Assembly: GCA_043228905.1 (NCBI GenBank)
Contig: JBHGNT010000005.1
Span: 20,398,001 to 20,462,000, forward strand
Origin: Azolla caroliniana
Taxonomy: Eukaryota > Polypodiophyta
Length of the DNA: 64,000 bases
Reading direction: 5' to 3'
Shown here: positions 1-12,883 of the stretch, piece after piece
Position numbering within the stretch: position 1 is the first letter of the stretch
Layout: every line of letters begins with the position of its first letter
Notes under the pieces: model-generated
Database searches by the model: none
Told to the model about the DNA's origin: nothing
Seen by the model: the letters and a program-made list of their open reading frames with translations, nothing else
Translations under genes and position numbers: made by a program

Positions 1-531
1 TGGTTTTTCTTACCTCTCCTTTCTTCTGCTTCTTGTTTCTAATGGCCTCCACCTATGTTTCTGACTTGTTTTCTCTGTCTTCCTCTCTTAGTATTTTCTT
101 TATAAAAATCATATTTTCCTTTCATTGCCTTCTTTGTTGTTTCTAATGGCCTCTCTCTTGTTTTCCCTTGCTTCATTTTTCTGTATCTTATTTTTGTTTT
201 TGTTTATTCCGTTATCCCCCTTGTTGTAGCCTCTCTTGTTTTTTAAAAAGAGCAAATCCTTTTGGTTTGATTTATTTTCATGAATTTTCTAAATTTTTTA
301 ATTATTTTGAAAAGCTTCTTTTTAATTGATTTATTTAAATGGATTTCCTTGCTTCCAATTTGCGCAAATTGGTTTCCCCCAATTTAGCTGATCTATTTTA
401 ATGATTTTTCTTCTTGTTAATTTGGTTTTCAAATGATTATTTTTCTATTTAGTCAATTTTTATCTCCATGACTTTTTTCTTATTTTAAATCTTCTCCCCA
501 GTTTCACCATTTATCAGGTTTTCCTCTTATA
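1..531 (+). promoter_or_regulatory. T-rich leader of the adenylate kinase gene with two upstream ORFs
   Basis: This stretch is very T-rich and precedes the adenylate kinase start codon. The 10-mer TAATGGCCTC around the true start (532) also occurs around an ATG at 42 (ending C-C-A) and at 146. The ATG at 42 opens a 34-codon upstream ORF ending with TAA at 144-146, and the next ATG overlaps that stop (TAATG) and opens a 27-codon ORF ending at 229. Both short peptides begin Met-Ala-Ser, like the main protein, and are hydrophobic. If the transcript starts upstream of 42, these ORFs could reduce translation of the main frame. I see no convincing TATA box, and the transcription start cannot be placed from sequence alone. 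Confidence 0.4.
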
Positions 532-3085
<2,554 letters not shown>

Positions 3086-3900
3086 AAAATTTAATTGTTA
3101 TATAGTCTCTTTTGAAATGCAAACACAAATGAGATGACGAGCTTTTCTATAGCATTGAAATTGACATTCCCTTTCTTTTTTGTACCGGTGGAGGCTTGTT
3201 CCAATTTTCTCCCTGGTATCAAATAATTTTGTTCGGTCATTAAGACAAAAACTAATTGATTCTGCATGTAAAAATATGCAGTTATGCCTAATGGCACTTG
3301 GAAATAATTGTGGATCTTTTTTGTGCTGCCTTGTGAATTTTCAATGAATCATGCGAGGATTTTTTAGAGGAAAGAAATGGATTTATTGGTCATTTAGTGA
3401 AAGATATAGTGAACAACTTGCCCCATGATACAGGAATAGTAGAGATGGGGGTGATGGTAACATGTATTTTTGTATACCCGGCCCTACCCCTCTCTCAATA
3501 TTTTTTAGTAAAATTGTTGAACATTGAGAGCCACTACTCAAGTTCATATGTACTAATGTAAACATGTTCCATTTTTGGCCCCGTACTTCATATTTGATCT
3601 TTGGAAGCTTATCTATCTCTCTCCCTTTCTTGCATCATATTGTCTCATGTGGACCTATTCTTATCTATTTGTGTGTGTGTCTCTCTGTTTCTCCTTTTTT
3701 TAGATTATGTTTAGTCTCTCTTGTACAATAGTAGTGCTTCTTGATTGTCTTCTTTTTGGTAGTACAGATTGTACCTGTCTTACTATATAGATAATGTAAA
3801 TATTTGGCCTAGGCCACACAAATAATATCATGAAATGATCCTGTCCCACATGCTAATGCATGATCATCAAATGACATGATTCAAGTGGCGATAATGCAAG
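3086..3900. other. 3' UTR and AT-rich flank of the adenylate kinase gene; no gene seen
   Basis: This is AT-rich sequence after the stop codon. It contains short pyrimidine-rich runs around 3610-3720 (ctctctccctttc, tgtgtgtgtctctc) but no coding frame, tRNA or recognisable element. The 3' UTR probably occupies its first few hundred bases; no strong polyadenylation cluster stands out. Confidence 0.5.
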
Positions 3901-3921
3901 GTGGCAAGCATTTATGCGTCT

Positions 3922-4085
3922 AGTAGGGATCGGCAACGGTTCGGTTTAGGTTTAATCAATTTGGCCTTATCCAAGCCAAACCGATTTCTAAACCGGTTAA
4001 GGGGTTAACCAGTTTGGCCTAAACCGTTTCTAAACCTGATAAGCCTAAACTGGTTTGGCCCAAACCAATTAAGCTCTATATTATA
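3922..4085. repeat. Internally repetitive AACCGGTTTGG-rich patch, possibly a hAT-type MITE end
   Basis: From TAGGGATCGGCAACGGTTCGGTTTAGG onward, variants of GGTTTAGG/CCTAAACC and aaaccggtt recur on both strands, giving an imperfectly self-complementary block. Many plant hAT-type non-autonomous elements have termini of this kind. I could not find a matching second terminus or target duplication, so the assignment is tentative. The following 4086-4350 is unremarkable AT-rich DNA. Confidence 0.3.
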
Positions 4086-4350
4086 AGGGTTTGTAGTGAT
4101 TCCCCAATATTCTATAAAACTCACAATGCCCAAGTTCATTGACATAAGACTACACTTGAAATAAGATAAAACATTCTATCATGAATAACCGAATCTCCAT
4201 TATGACCTCATTAACCATGACGCAAATAACTTCCAAGCCATGCTTAAATATTGAATCTAGCTTTCATTCAAAAAAAGTGACTCATAACTCAATCCTATTT
4301 GGCCTTATACTTGTCGAAAATTTTGGAAACGACAATACAAACCTTGAGAT

Positions 4351-4465
4351 AGAATAAGTTTGATGTATTCTATTATTTCAAGATATTAAAAAATCCAAAC
4401 TTATTGGGTTTATTTTATGAAGAATAAGTTTGATGTATTCTATTATTTCAAGATATTAAAAAATC
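4351..4465 (+). repeat. 45-bp direct duplication at the edge of a copia fragment
   Basis: The 45 bases at 4351-4395 (starting AGAATAAGTTTGATG) recur at 4421-4465, separated by 25 bases. The second copy reads directly into the copia integrase frame, so the first copy is probably a local duplication made when the fragment was truncated. Confidence 0.75.
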
Positions 4466-4800
4466 AGGTTGAAAAGGAGTCTAATGCAAATATCAAAATA
4501 TTAAGGTCAGATGGCGGGGGAGAATATTTCTCTCTCGAGTTTTCAATTTTTTTGTATGACTGTGGCATTCGTAGGAAATTCACATGTAGGTATACACCCC
4601 AACAAAATGGGGTTGCAAAGAGAAAAAATAGAGTGATTGCTGAAATTGCTAGATGCATGCTAAATGAGACAAATATGCCTCGCTTTTGGGTTGATGCAGT
4701 GTTTATTAAAGTTTACCTCATTAATAGAAGTCCAACTACAAGTGTGCAAATAATAACACTTGAAGAAGCATGGTCTAGTAGAAAACCTGTTGAGAATCGA
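4417..4800 (+). pseudogene. Ty1/copia integrase core fragment (old)
   Basis: Only the middle of the integrase remains. It shows the second catalytic Asp in RSDGGGEYF, then the CRYTPQQNGV-x-RKNR motif, where the catalytic Glu is replaced by Lys (AKRKN instead of AERKN). It then continues to the LINRSPT and EEAWSSRKP region. There is no zinc-binding domain upstream and no reverse transcriptase downstream. Similarity to copia integrase fades around 4795, shortly before a candidate LTR start at 4823. The Glu loss and truncation mean it is dead. It differs from the next copia element, so it is a separate, older insertion. Confidence 0.75.
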
Positions 4801-4822
4801 AATCAACTTCCCATTGGAACAA

Positions 4823-4963
4823 TGTTCACACTAGTTAGTGGACAACTTACTAGGATAGATTTGTAATTAGTAGAAAGGGTAGTTGCCCTAGACTAGTTGG
4901 TATTTAAACCAATCTTTTGTAACTGAGTAACTGTTGGATGTAATATACACTTTTCTTGTTTAG

Positions 4964-5006
<43 letters not shown>

Positions 5007-5069
5007 CTTACTGCACTCACATAGACACAATCGCTTCCGTTGCACCAACCACGACTCTCATTCTTCACA
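4823..5069 (+). repeat. 5' LTR remnant of copia-A
   Basis: The 3' boundary is firm: the sequence ends ...TTCTTCACA directly before the primer site TGGTATCAGAGCG. The 5' boundary is a guess at TGTTCACACTAG; the LTR could start elsewhere. It contains a (CT)n run at 4966-5004. The opposite LTR is missing because a later element cut copia-A at 7233. Confidence 0.5.
4966..5004 (+). repeat. (CT)n microsatellite
   Basis: About 19 near-perfect CT dinucleotides lie in the LTR of copia-A. Pyrimidine runs at a similar place occur in related copia LTRs here (for example 63120-63140). Confidence 0.9.
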
Positions 5070-5082
5070 TGGTATCAGAGCG
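5070..5082 (+). other. Copia-A primer-binding site (initiator tRNA-Met)
   Basis: TGGTATCAGAGCG follows the LTR end with no spacer. It is the standard plant Ty1/copia minus-strand primer site, complementary to the 3' end of initiator tRNA-Met. Confidence 0.9.
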
Positions 5083-5209
5083 CGTGGTAGCTTGATCCAA
5101 GCCCTTCGCCCTTACACGTGTTGTGTTCAGGCTCGTATTAAGAGAGAACTAACTGATCGCTATAGCAACGATCTGCACAATTCGCATCAAGAGCAGAAGA
5201 AGTTTGACA

Positions 5210-6052
5210 ATGAACACTCAAACGGGAAGCGCTCTTCCCATTGAGAAGGCTTTCGATAGAACAAACTTTGCATCTTGGGAGTACAAGATGCATCGGTACC
5301 TTGTTGGACAAGGTTACTGGAGCTACATCGAGGGAGGTCACGAAACGCAACCCAACCCGACACACGCCGACTACCTAGCATGGGAGCAGGCCGTGAGCCG
5401 TGTGCTGTACTACCTTGTGTCATGTGTTCATGACCACATGCTCGGCTTTATTCAAGATTCGAAAACGCCGAAAGAAACTTGGGGAAATCTCAAGAAGATT
5501 TTTGCGGCCAATACGGTTGCACAAAAACTCCACCTTTGACAGGAGCTAAACAACATGCAATAGAGGGACATGTCGATCACCGGCTATACCTTGAAGATCA
5601 AGGAGTTGTGTGATGCCCTTGGTTCGATTATTTTCATCATCGACGATGACGAAATGGTGCAAATATGCCGCGACAGCTTGGCACCTCAATTTGGCACGAT
5701 TAGATCAGCCATTCTTGCGAGGGAGAACCCTCCCTCATTTTTCAACCTTCAATTGATTCTTTTGGTCGAAGAAAATCACGTTCGACAAAGGAACAATGTG
5801 CATGATGGTCACATCCTCTACTCCCAATTGGATGAGGGAAGAGGATTTGGCCGTGGAAATAGAGGTCGGTTCGGACGAGGTCGACATGGTCGATCGACCC
5901 AAGAGTGTAACTCACACCAATGGCAAGAGGACAGGAACAATCCCAGAGAGTTCGATAGAAGGGGGAGCCATCCCGCAGGGCCGAGAAATCGTAACAAATT
6001 GATCGAATGCGGGTACTGTGGAAAACTTGGTCACTATGAAGAGGAGTGCTGA
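5210..6052 (+). pseudogene. Copia-A gag (broken)
   Basis: The gag starts at ATG 5210 (MNTQTGSALP...), close in sequence to the intact gag of copia-7 at 63356. In-frame stops at 5537-5539 (TGA, where copia-7 has an arginine codon) and a few codons later (TAG, where copia-7 has Gln) break the frame, which resumes at about 5564. The nucleocapsid is Arg/Gly-rich (RGFGRGNRGRFGRGR) and ends in a complete zinc knuckle, CGYCGKLGHYEEEC (CX2CX4HX4C), followed by TGA. Both early stops look like C-to-T changes. The capsid-like region (residues about 1-200) carries the FASWEYKM and TWGNLKKIF motifs. Confidence 0.85.
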
Positions 6053-6061
6053 AAGAAGAAG

Positions 6062-7232
6062 CGAGAGTTGGCCTCGAACAACCGACAACTCATGAACTAC
6101 GCTTCGAATTCCGACTATGACGATCGTGGCGGGATGTTCGTAATGAGGCATGAAGCACATTCGATGTCGGCACAGACCCCGACTAGCACCTCTTCCTCAG
6201 ACAATGTATGGTTTTTTGACTCGGGAGCATCCAATCACATGAAGATTGGTTCCGAGAATTAGGAAAGCCCGATCGACTTGACTATGTCGGAACTGAAGAT
6301 GATATGACTTATCCATTTCGGCTTGTCGGAAATGTTCCATTCGGAAATGACGGCAAACAAACCTACCTCAATAACGTCTTGCATGTTCCAAGCATCATGA
6401 AAAACCTGGTCTCGGTAGGCCAGATTGTCGAACAAGGCATGCAAGTACGATTCAACAACGAAGGGTGCTTCATTGAAAGAGATGATCGACTCATAGCTCA
6501 CGGTCACCGAGAAGGCCGAATGTTCATCCTCGAATTAGAGGAGGTGAAGTCGGCTATGTTCACAAAAGGCCTCAAAGTTGAAACATACTTGAAACTGTGG
6601 CACAAGAGAATCGGCCACAACAATCTTTAAAAGCTCCAGAACATGCAGTCGAAAGGAGTCGTAATCGGACTCCTGACATTTACCGAGAAAGAGATTACGG
6701 GCATATGCGAGGCGTGCCAATTCGGAAAACAACACCGACATCCATTCCTGAAAGAGCGGAATGTGAGTAAAGGGATCCTGGATGTAGTACATTAAGATAT
6801 GTGGGGACCAGCCTAGACGGCAACATTCGGAGGTTTCCGCTACTATGTCACGTTCATCGACAACTTCTCCAGGCACACCTGGATCTACCCTATGCGGCAG
6901 AAGAGTGAAGTGTTCGGACATCTCCAAAAGTTTAAAAATGAAGTCGAAAAAGTGACGGGTCGGTACGTACAATGCCTTCGATCAGATGGAGGCAAGGAGT
7001 ATTTCTCGGACGAATTTACGGCGTATATCCGAAAGGAAGGAATTCGACGAGAATTCTCGTGTAGACATACACCTCAACAAAATGGTGTAGCCGAACGGAA
7101 GAATCGGCACATAGTAGAGGTTACACGGGCAATTATGAATGAGAAGAACATGCTGAAATCATATTGGGCAAAAGTGGCGAACACGGCCATATATCTCATG
7201 AACAGGTGTACAAACTCTGGGCTACACGATGT
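6062..7232 (+). pseudogene. Copia-A protease and integrase, truncated by a later insertion
   Basis: The protease active site FFDSGASNHM is at about 6214-6243, followed by a stop (6260) and a frameshift. The pre-integrase region runs to LWHKRIGHNNL, with its CX2C half (CEAC) near 6708-6720. The integrase core shows RSDGGKEYF and HTPQQNGVAERKN, so the second Asp and the Glu are present. Coding similarity ends at NRC near 7215 and the sequence is cut at 7233 by the LTR of TG-1. Reverse transcriptase and RNase H do not reappear beyond TG-1, so the distal half was deleted. Several in-frame stops make it non-functional. Confidence 0.85.
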
Positions 7233-8202
7233 TGTTGTGATGTTGCACGTCCAGTGAGAGAAAAAGTGAAAAAGTGTGGTTCCACGCACATTACACAAAT
7301 ACTTGTAAAAATGAAAATAAATCAATAATCCTAAGGCCTAATGGCATTGAGTGCGTATAGAGGGGTGTAAGTAAGATTTGAACCTTGCACCTCCAAGATA
7401 GGAAGCAATTAGCTTACCACTAAAGCTACTACTAAATGCTTTAGATTTTGTATCTTTCCTTGTCATATTCTGTATTCCATGGGAAACAAACGTACAAAAC
7501 CGTGTGCACAAAACCATGGATTTAAGCCCATGGTTTTATGCATGTCATAAGCAAAACCGTGTGCACAAAACCATGGTTTTAGCCGATGGTTTTGTGCATG
7601 TCACAAGCATGCAGAGACCTATAAAAGCCTCTAGTTGGGCTTGTGTAAGGGGGGTCAATTTGGAGATCATAATCATCATCATCATCAATAATAATAATAT
7701 AATACTTTTCTTATTCTTCTTCTTGACATCTACCTTCTTCTCAAGTATAAAAATCTTCGATCTTCTCATGTGTGACATTAGTTTCCTCGACTCATACATA
7801 CACATCATCATCTTTTCGACAATTTCGTGAACGTCCTCCCCGGTCCAAGACCCCGATGGTCCTGCTCAAGTGAAGCACGCATGCATGCGCATCTTCGCGA
7901 CATCATTTGGTGAACCCGGCATGAAGAGAGACAAAGGAGGATGAAGATGGACGAGGAAGCTCTATTGGAGGCATACGGATACGATCAATAATAATAATAT
8001 AATACTCTTCTTATTCTTCTTCTTGACATCTACCTTCTTCTCAAGTATAAAAATCTTCGATCTTCTCACGTGTGACATTAGTTTCCTCGACTCATACATA
8101 CACATCATCATCTTTTCGACAATTTCGTGAACGTCCTCCCCGGTCCAAGACCCCGATGGTCCTGCTCAAGTGAAGCACGCATGCATGCGCATCTTCGCGA
8201 CA
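7233..8202 (+). repeat. TG-1 5' LTR (gag-only element), with internal duplication
   Basis: The LTR begins TGTTGTGATGTTGCAC, repeated at 10248 where the 3' LTR starts, and ends ...CTTCGCGACA before a TTTGGTGAACCC primer-site region. The stretch 'ggtccaagaccccgatggtc' near 7843 matches the 3' part of the LTRs of TG-2 and TG-3, which defines the superfamily. The true LTR end occurs twice (7902 and 8202) because a 300-bp tandem duplication spans the LTR/internal junction. A 57-bp tandem duplication lies at 7495-7607. The bases left of the LTR are ATGT; no right-hand copy survives. Confidence 0.75.
7495..7607 (+). repeat. 57-bp tandem duplication with palindromic CCATGG cores in the TG-1 LTR
   Basis: Two units begin CAAAACCGTGTGCACAAAAC (7495 and 7552). 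Each contains self-complementary pieces (accatgg...ccatggttt, gtgcac), so the region can form hairpins. Confidence 0.7.
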
Positions 8203-8283
8203 TCATTTGGTGAACCCGGCGTGAAGAGAGACAAAGGAGGATGAAGATGGACGAGGAAGCTCTATTGGAGGCATACGGATACG
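7684..8283 (+). repeat. Exact-length 300-bp tandem duplication across the TG-1 LTR/gag junction
   Basis: 7684-7983 and 7984-8283 align at an offset of exactly 300 with about three visible differences. The unit contains the last 219 bp of the LTR, the primer-site region and the first codons of gag. The downstream copy joins the longer gag frame; the upstream copy is cut after 'ggatacg'. Confidence 0.95.
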
Positions 8284-8588
8284 AGAAACTGAAGGGACGA
8301 GGTTGGCACGAGTTCGACCAATGGGTATCATCAATGAAGACCCACCAAAGTGCCATGCATTCTTTCCTAGAGTTTGAGCATTGTTTTGCTCAACTCTCAG
8401 AGTGGGAACAAACATTGGTGGGGGTGGATAAGGTCCTATTGTTCGTGAAGTCAATCGATTGGAAGGCAATTGGAATCAATCTTGAGGACGATGATGGAGC
8501 AAATGGCCTCACCGAGAATTGGGCCGAAGTCAAAAGAGTATGCCGACAACATGACAAGAGGAAGATGGGAATGTCGACAATGTCATGA
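8241..8588 (+). CDS. TG-1 gag-like ORF (115 codons)
   Basis: The frame opens 38 bp after the LTR end, at MKMDEEALLEAYGYEK. Residues about 40-105 (FLEFEHCFAQLS, KVLLFVKSIDW, GLTENWAEVKRVC) have the layout of a retroelement capsid segment seen in plant Ty3/gypsy gags: acidic start, hydrophobic helix pairs, then a basic stretch. This similarity is from memory and weak. No protease, reverse transcriptase or integrase follows. The frame ends at TGA 8588, and related sequence resumes in other frames, so the original protein was longer. It differs from the N-terminus of the TG-2 protein although the LTR framework is shared. Confidence 0.5.
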   Translation: MKMDEEALLEAYGYEKLKGRGWHEFDQWVSSMKTHQSAMHSFLEFEHCFAQLSEWEQTLVGVDKVLLFVKSIDWKAIGINLEDDDGANGLTENWAEVKRVCRQHDKRKMGMSTMS

Positions 8589-8654
8589 CCCATGAGGGAC
8601 GATTGAAGGAGGACGAGATGTGGCAACGTGCCACCACCGAAGGAAGAAAGCTCA

Positions 8655-10095
8655 AAGAGGGAAGGCTCGAGAATACTTGACATAGAAGTCTTTATGAGAG
8701 AGGCATTTGAGAACTTAAAGTCACAAGTCAAAGCTGAAGAGAAGCTTAAAATGGAGCCCTAATCGAGGCGAATGATGATTGAGGAAGAAGAGACCTCCCA
8801 ACAAAGGTGGGTTAATGAAGTGGTCGATACAAAAGCTCATGTTTGGTATGATAGCACCAAGAGAGAAGGTGCGCAACAAGTCGCCTTCTCTTATTGTGGA
8901 GAAACTATGGTCGAGCATAAGGTCGAAGACTCAAGAGTGCAGAACGCCGCTTTGAGAGTGGACGAGCATTTCGGAACATACGTTGTGTCCAAAATATCGA
9001 GTGATGAAGGTGCAAGCATGAGCAAAGCTTGCCTGATCAAGGGAGATGAAGAGTGTGAGGCCGACGTGGTTGAGGCGGTAGCCATGAGAAACGACATCGA
9101 GTCGAAGATGGCTATGCACGAGTCCATGGTGGATGACCGTGTCGAGACTTTCCTAACACTTGATCTAGAGACTTGGGCAATTGCGTTTGAGAGCCAACAT
9201 GAGACCCAAGAGACGGAAAGTGGTGGGGAAGCAAAGATTGAATCCAATGCAAATAACAACGTTGAGGGAAAGATGTCTATGGATGAGTCGATAGTGACCG
9301 ATGGTGCCGAGGTTCTCCCCACAATTGTTCCTGAGACTTCGACAGTTGTGCCCGAGTGTCAACGTGAGACCGGCGAGATGGAAGGTGGTGGTAGGAAATC
9401 GAAGGACCGAAATGGCAATGAGGAGGATGACCATAGATGAAGGGATCCCTCCACACCGGTTCCGAGACTTCGGCAGTTGTGCCCGAGAGCCAACATATAA
9501 CCGGAGAAATGGAAGGTGGCGGCGAGGAGATGAGGATCGAAGCTAGCGCATACGGAGGAACGATGGCCAACAAGGAGGCCAAAAACAAAGCTACAATAGA
9601 GTTCGATGAAGAGCTAGAGAGAGGCAAGAAAGGAAGAACCAGAATACAATCTGGATGGAAGATGACGCTGTTGGTATTCCGACTCGAACGAGAGTTGATC
9701 ATCTCGGCCCGACCCAACCGAAAACTGGACGGAAACGGACCCAGACAGAAGTCGATCGGCGAAATGCGAATCCAGACGAAGGCGGACCAAGTCAGTAGCT
9801 AATTGGTTGAGACCGATCTAGACAAAAGTTGAGCCGACCTAGCCGGAGGTCAAAGCAGACGAGCCGTGACACCCAGTCGAGGCTAGTGAGCATAAGGAAA
9901 GGCAAGCATGAGACGAGAAAGGATGATAAAGGAAAGTTAGGTGACCAAGGAGATGGCCAAGATGAAGGTGGCACATGCACGAGGCATGAAGAGTTATGCT
10001 CGGGAGGAGCAAAGGGAGCCATGACAACCAAACATGGAAATGCAAAGGGTGAGCAAATGATATGGTGGATCGGATGGCAACGACGGTTTGGGTAG
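8655..10095 (+). pseudogene. TG-1 distal gag-like coding region, broken
   Basis: Three successive open stretches cover this region: from about 8679 across a TAA (8760) into 8772-9440, then 9437-9802, then 9829-10095. They align piecewise with the single TG-2 frame. LDIEVFMREAFE matches VDLEVLIREACE. The reiterated ETSxVxPExQxxTGExxGGG module appears around 9325-9390 and 9460-9520. The Trp-rich end WWIGWQRRFG (about 10060-10092) matches WWIGWSRRVG in TG-2. Frameshifts separate the pieces. The protein is acidic early and basic late; no enzymatic domain is recognisable. Confidence 0.65.
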
Positions 10096-10224
10096 AAACA
10101 AGAGACATGTTTGAAGTAAAGGACAAAAAGACGGCGCGGGCGAGGCGCAAGAAATGAGGAAATCAAAGACCAACCACCTTTGACCCTGCCACATCACTCT
10201 TTTCTTCGTGGCACATACCGGAGG

Positions 10225-10247
10225 ATGTGCGGTTTGGTGGGGGTTGA
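10225..10247 (+). other. TG-1 polypurine tract
   Basis: GGATGTGCGGTTTGGTGGGGGTTGA immediately precedes the 3' LTR. The same G-rich tract, with its upstream 'ggcacataccgg', precedes the 3' LTRs of TG-2 (23215-23250) and TG-3 (38975-39011). Confidence 0.7.
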
Positions 10248-10320
10248 TGTTGTGATGTTGCACGTCCAGTGGGAGAAAAAGTGAAAAAGTGTAGTTCCAC
10301 ACACATTACACATACACATA
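10248..10320 (+). repeat. TG-1 3' LTR, first about 70 bp only
   Basis: It matches 7233-7305 with a few substitutions up to 'cacattacac', then passes into microsatellite DNA. The rest of the LTR is not found before or after the array. Confidence 0.8.
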
Positions 10321-11318
10321 CGTACATATATACATACACATACATAAATATTACGAACAAACATCCACACACTCATGTATGCATATATGCATACACTATT
10401 ACACATACAAACATACATACATTACATATATACACATATGTACATTCATACATGTGCATAGATACATTGCATATTCATAGATTATAATCACACATTCATA
10501 TACATTGAGTCATGTACATTGACATATGCATACATACATACATACGTACATACATTACATTACATATGCATACACATATGTACATTCATACATGGACATA
10601 CCTATAGGCTATGTTCATTTATACATTGCTACATATAAATACATTAGATATATACATAAATTACATATTACAATCACACATCCATACACACCGAATCATA
10701 TACATTGACATATGGATATATGCATACACATACATACATACATACATACATACATACATACATTACATATGCATATACATATGTACATTCGTACATGAAC
10801 ATACATATATTGCTACACGTATATACGTACATATGCCTACCATGACACATATAAATTTTACAAACATACATCCATACACATACATACATATATTCATTCA
10901 TACATTGCTACCCATATATATGTACATATGCCTACAATAATACACATATAAATTTTACAAACATACATCCATACACATCCATACATTTATACAGTACATA
11001 CACAACATACATACATATATTACATTCATACATTACATATGTGCATACATATTCCACATGTCACCATATATATAGGTCATACAGGGTCATACAAACTACA
11101 ATATGTACATAGATTCACATGCAATTCAATACATACACACATCCCATATATACAATTAATACAATACAATATGTACATACAAATGCATACATAACACATA
11201 CATATATATGCATGCAATACAATACATATGCACATATATAGAACATACACACGCACATAACACATATACATGTCATACGCACACATGTTGTACATACAAT
11301 AGCCCACGTATAGAACAT

Positions 11319-11360
<42 letters not shown>

Positions 11361-11785
11361 ATATAACACATACATACACATGCAATACAATGCACACATA
11401 TGCATATACATAGAACATACACACAAACACATAACACATACCCTACATACTCACATGCTAGACACACACACAATACGTACAATACAATATATACACACAC
11501 GCCATATATACGATATAATACAATACAATATGTAGATACATACATATATACACATGCACATATAATACATACACATCACACACACACATAACATATATAT
11601 ACATGTACATACACACATGCCATACATATAATACATACAATACACACATATGCATATATATAGAACATTCTACATACACACACATAATATCACATACTTA
11701 CATATGCACATGCCATACATACAACACATGGAATACAATACATGCATATATGCACATGTATAGATCACGCAAGAGCGCGCACACA

Positions 11786-11853
<68 letters not shown>

Positions 11854-11935
11854 GAATATACATATCCACAACCATAAACATACACACGTGTATAGAACAT
11901 ACATACATAAACATGCTACAACACTTTTTTTAAAA
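10308..11935. repeat. 1.6-kb TACA/CATA and (CA)n microsatellite field
   Basis: 10308-11060 is built of ACATACAT variants in larger blocks that recur every 140-205 bp: 'acatatgtacattcatacat' at about 10433, 10574 and 10779, and 'tacattgacatatg' at about 10516 and 10700. 11060-11935 shifts to CA-rich DNA with recurring 'tagaacatacacac' (about 11240, 11310, 11410, 11660, 11890). It includes pure (CA)n runs at 11325-11357 and 11785-11850. Long open frames here on both strands are artefacts of the repeat. Confidence 0.9.
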
Positions 11936-12156
11936 CATTAATTGGTTTAAAAAATGGGGCAAGAAAAGGGGGGAGATTACATATGTTTGTGTTTTAGTAA
12001 ACAAGTGGGGGGAAAAGAAAGGGGGAGTGAGAGAGACAGAGACAGAGAAAAAGGGGCTATGGGGGTAAAAGAGAGTGTGAGAGAGCGCTAAATCTAAAGG
12101 AAGGGGATTGCAAGAACAAGAAAACAGAAAGAAACAAAGTAAAGGTATTGGAGATC
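11936..12156 (+). other. Purine-rich spacer upstream of the TIC20 pseudogene
   Basis: G/A-rich sequence (gggggagtgagagagacagagac) of the kind common in plant 5' leaders. No coding sequence or TATA box is clear. Confidence 0.4.
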
Positions 12157-12883
12157 ATGGCTATGGCGGCACATCTCTCTCCTTCCCCCTCCTCTTCCAA
12201 CCAATTGCAAAATCAAAAAGATCCCCTTGCGTTACCGCTCATAGAAGTTATTTCTTGTCCTCCTCCTTCACGGCTTCGTTGAGACATCACACGACTAGGT
12301 CTTCAAGTATTGATAAAAAACTACCATCTTAGGTCAGTCTTCTCCCTCTCTTCCATGGTCTCGTATCAGTAAGAAATGGGTTATGGTTAAAGGACGGAAG
12401 AAGGAGAGCATAGATGATCATCAACACAATCAGAGCATTTTCAAGGAATGGAGGTTTGAATGGTGGCCGTACACTTGCCATAGATAGAGTGTTATCAACA
12501 ATAGGATATTTCCTTCCAATTCTCAATGGGGTGCAATACGACAATTTCCTCCTCTGTCTCTACTCGAGCATCCCATATGCAAATTTTGTGATTTTTTTCA
12601 CAATTTACCTTGCTCTTGTCAAAAATCCCAGCTTTCCGAGGTATGTTAGGTTCAATGCAATGCAAGCATGTGTCTTGGATGTTCTTATTGTTATCCCTCT
12701 CATCGTTTAGAGGATCCTCATCCCAAAGAGTGGATTCGGTTTTGATCTTCTCATCTTGTTCTACTATGTTGTCTTTGTTTCGCTTCTTCTGACTATATGG
12801 TTTTCAGAATTGTTTATTGCATTCTCGGAAAAATTCTTCAAATTCCTTTTGTGGCCGATGTTGTGGATAACCAACTCTTCTAA
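12157..12883 (+). pseudogene. TIC20-type chloroplast inner-envelope translocon protein, pseudogene
   Basis: TIC20 proteins are four-helix membrane proteins of the chloroplast inner-envelope import channel. The Ser-rich start MAMAAHLSPSPSSSNQ (ATG 12157) looks like a transit peptide but runs out of frame. From about 12474, DRVLSTIGYFLPILNGVQY begins the membrane domain. NPSFPRYVRFNAMQAC and LDVLIVIPLIV then match the most conserved TIC20 segment and resemble TIC20-II. About 20-25 residues are missing between the first and second segments. TAG 12708-12710 breaks the frame. The sequence resumes in the same frame (PKSGFGFDLLI), then needs a shift to reach the C-terminus IPFVADVVDNQLF before TAA 12883. 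No introns are visible. Deletion, stop and frameshift together indicate a dead copy. Confidence 0.8.

Noticed and set aside
6535-6972. 145-codon minus-strand frame opposite the copia-A integrase
   Set aside because: Shadow of the plus-strand integrase; the plus strand carries the catalytic motifs.
7504-7830. 108-codon open frame in the TG-1 LTR
   Set aside because: Lies entirely in LTR sequence with hairpin duplications and TAA/CAT microsatellite; the translation is low complexity.
9277-9717. Minus-strand 146-codon frame in TG-1
   Set aside because: Antisense to the reiterated module region; plus-strand peptides match TG-2.
10163-11941. Many open frames of 60-120 codons on both strands encoding Tyr/His/Cys/Val-rich peptides
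   Set aside because: They are translations of TACA/CATA and CA microsatellites, which lack stops in several frames; no codon structure or protein similarity.
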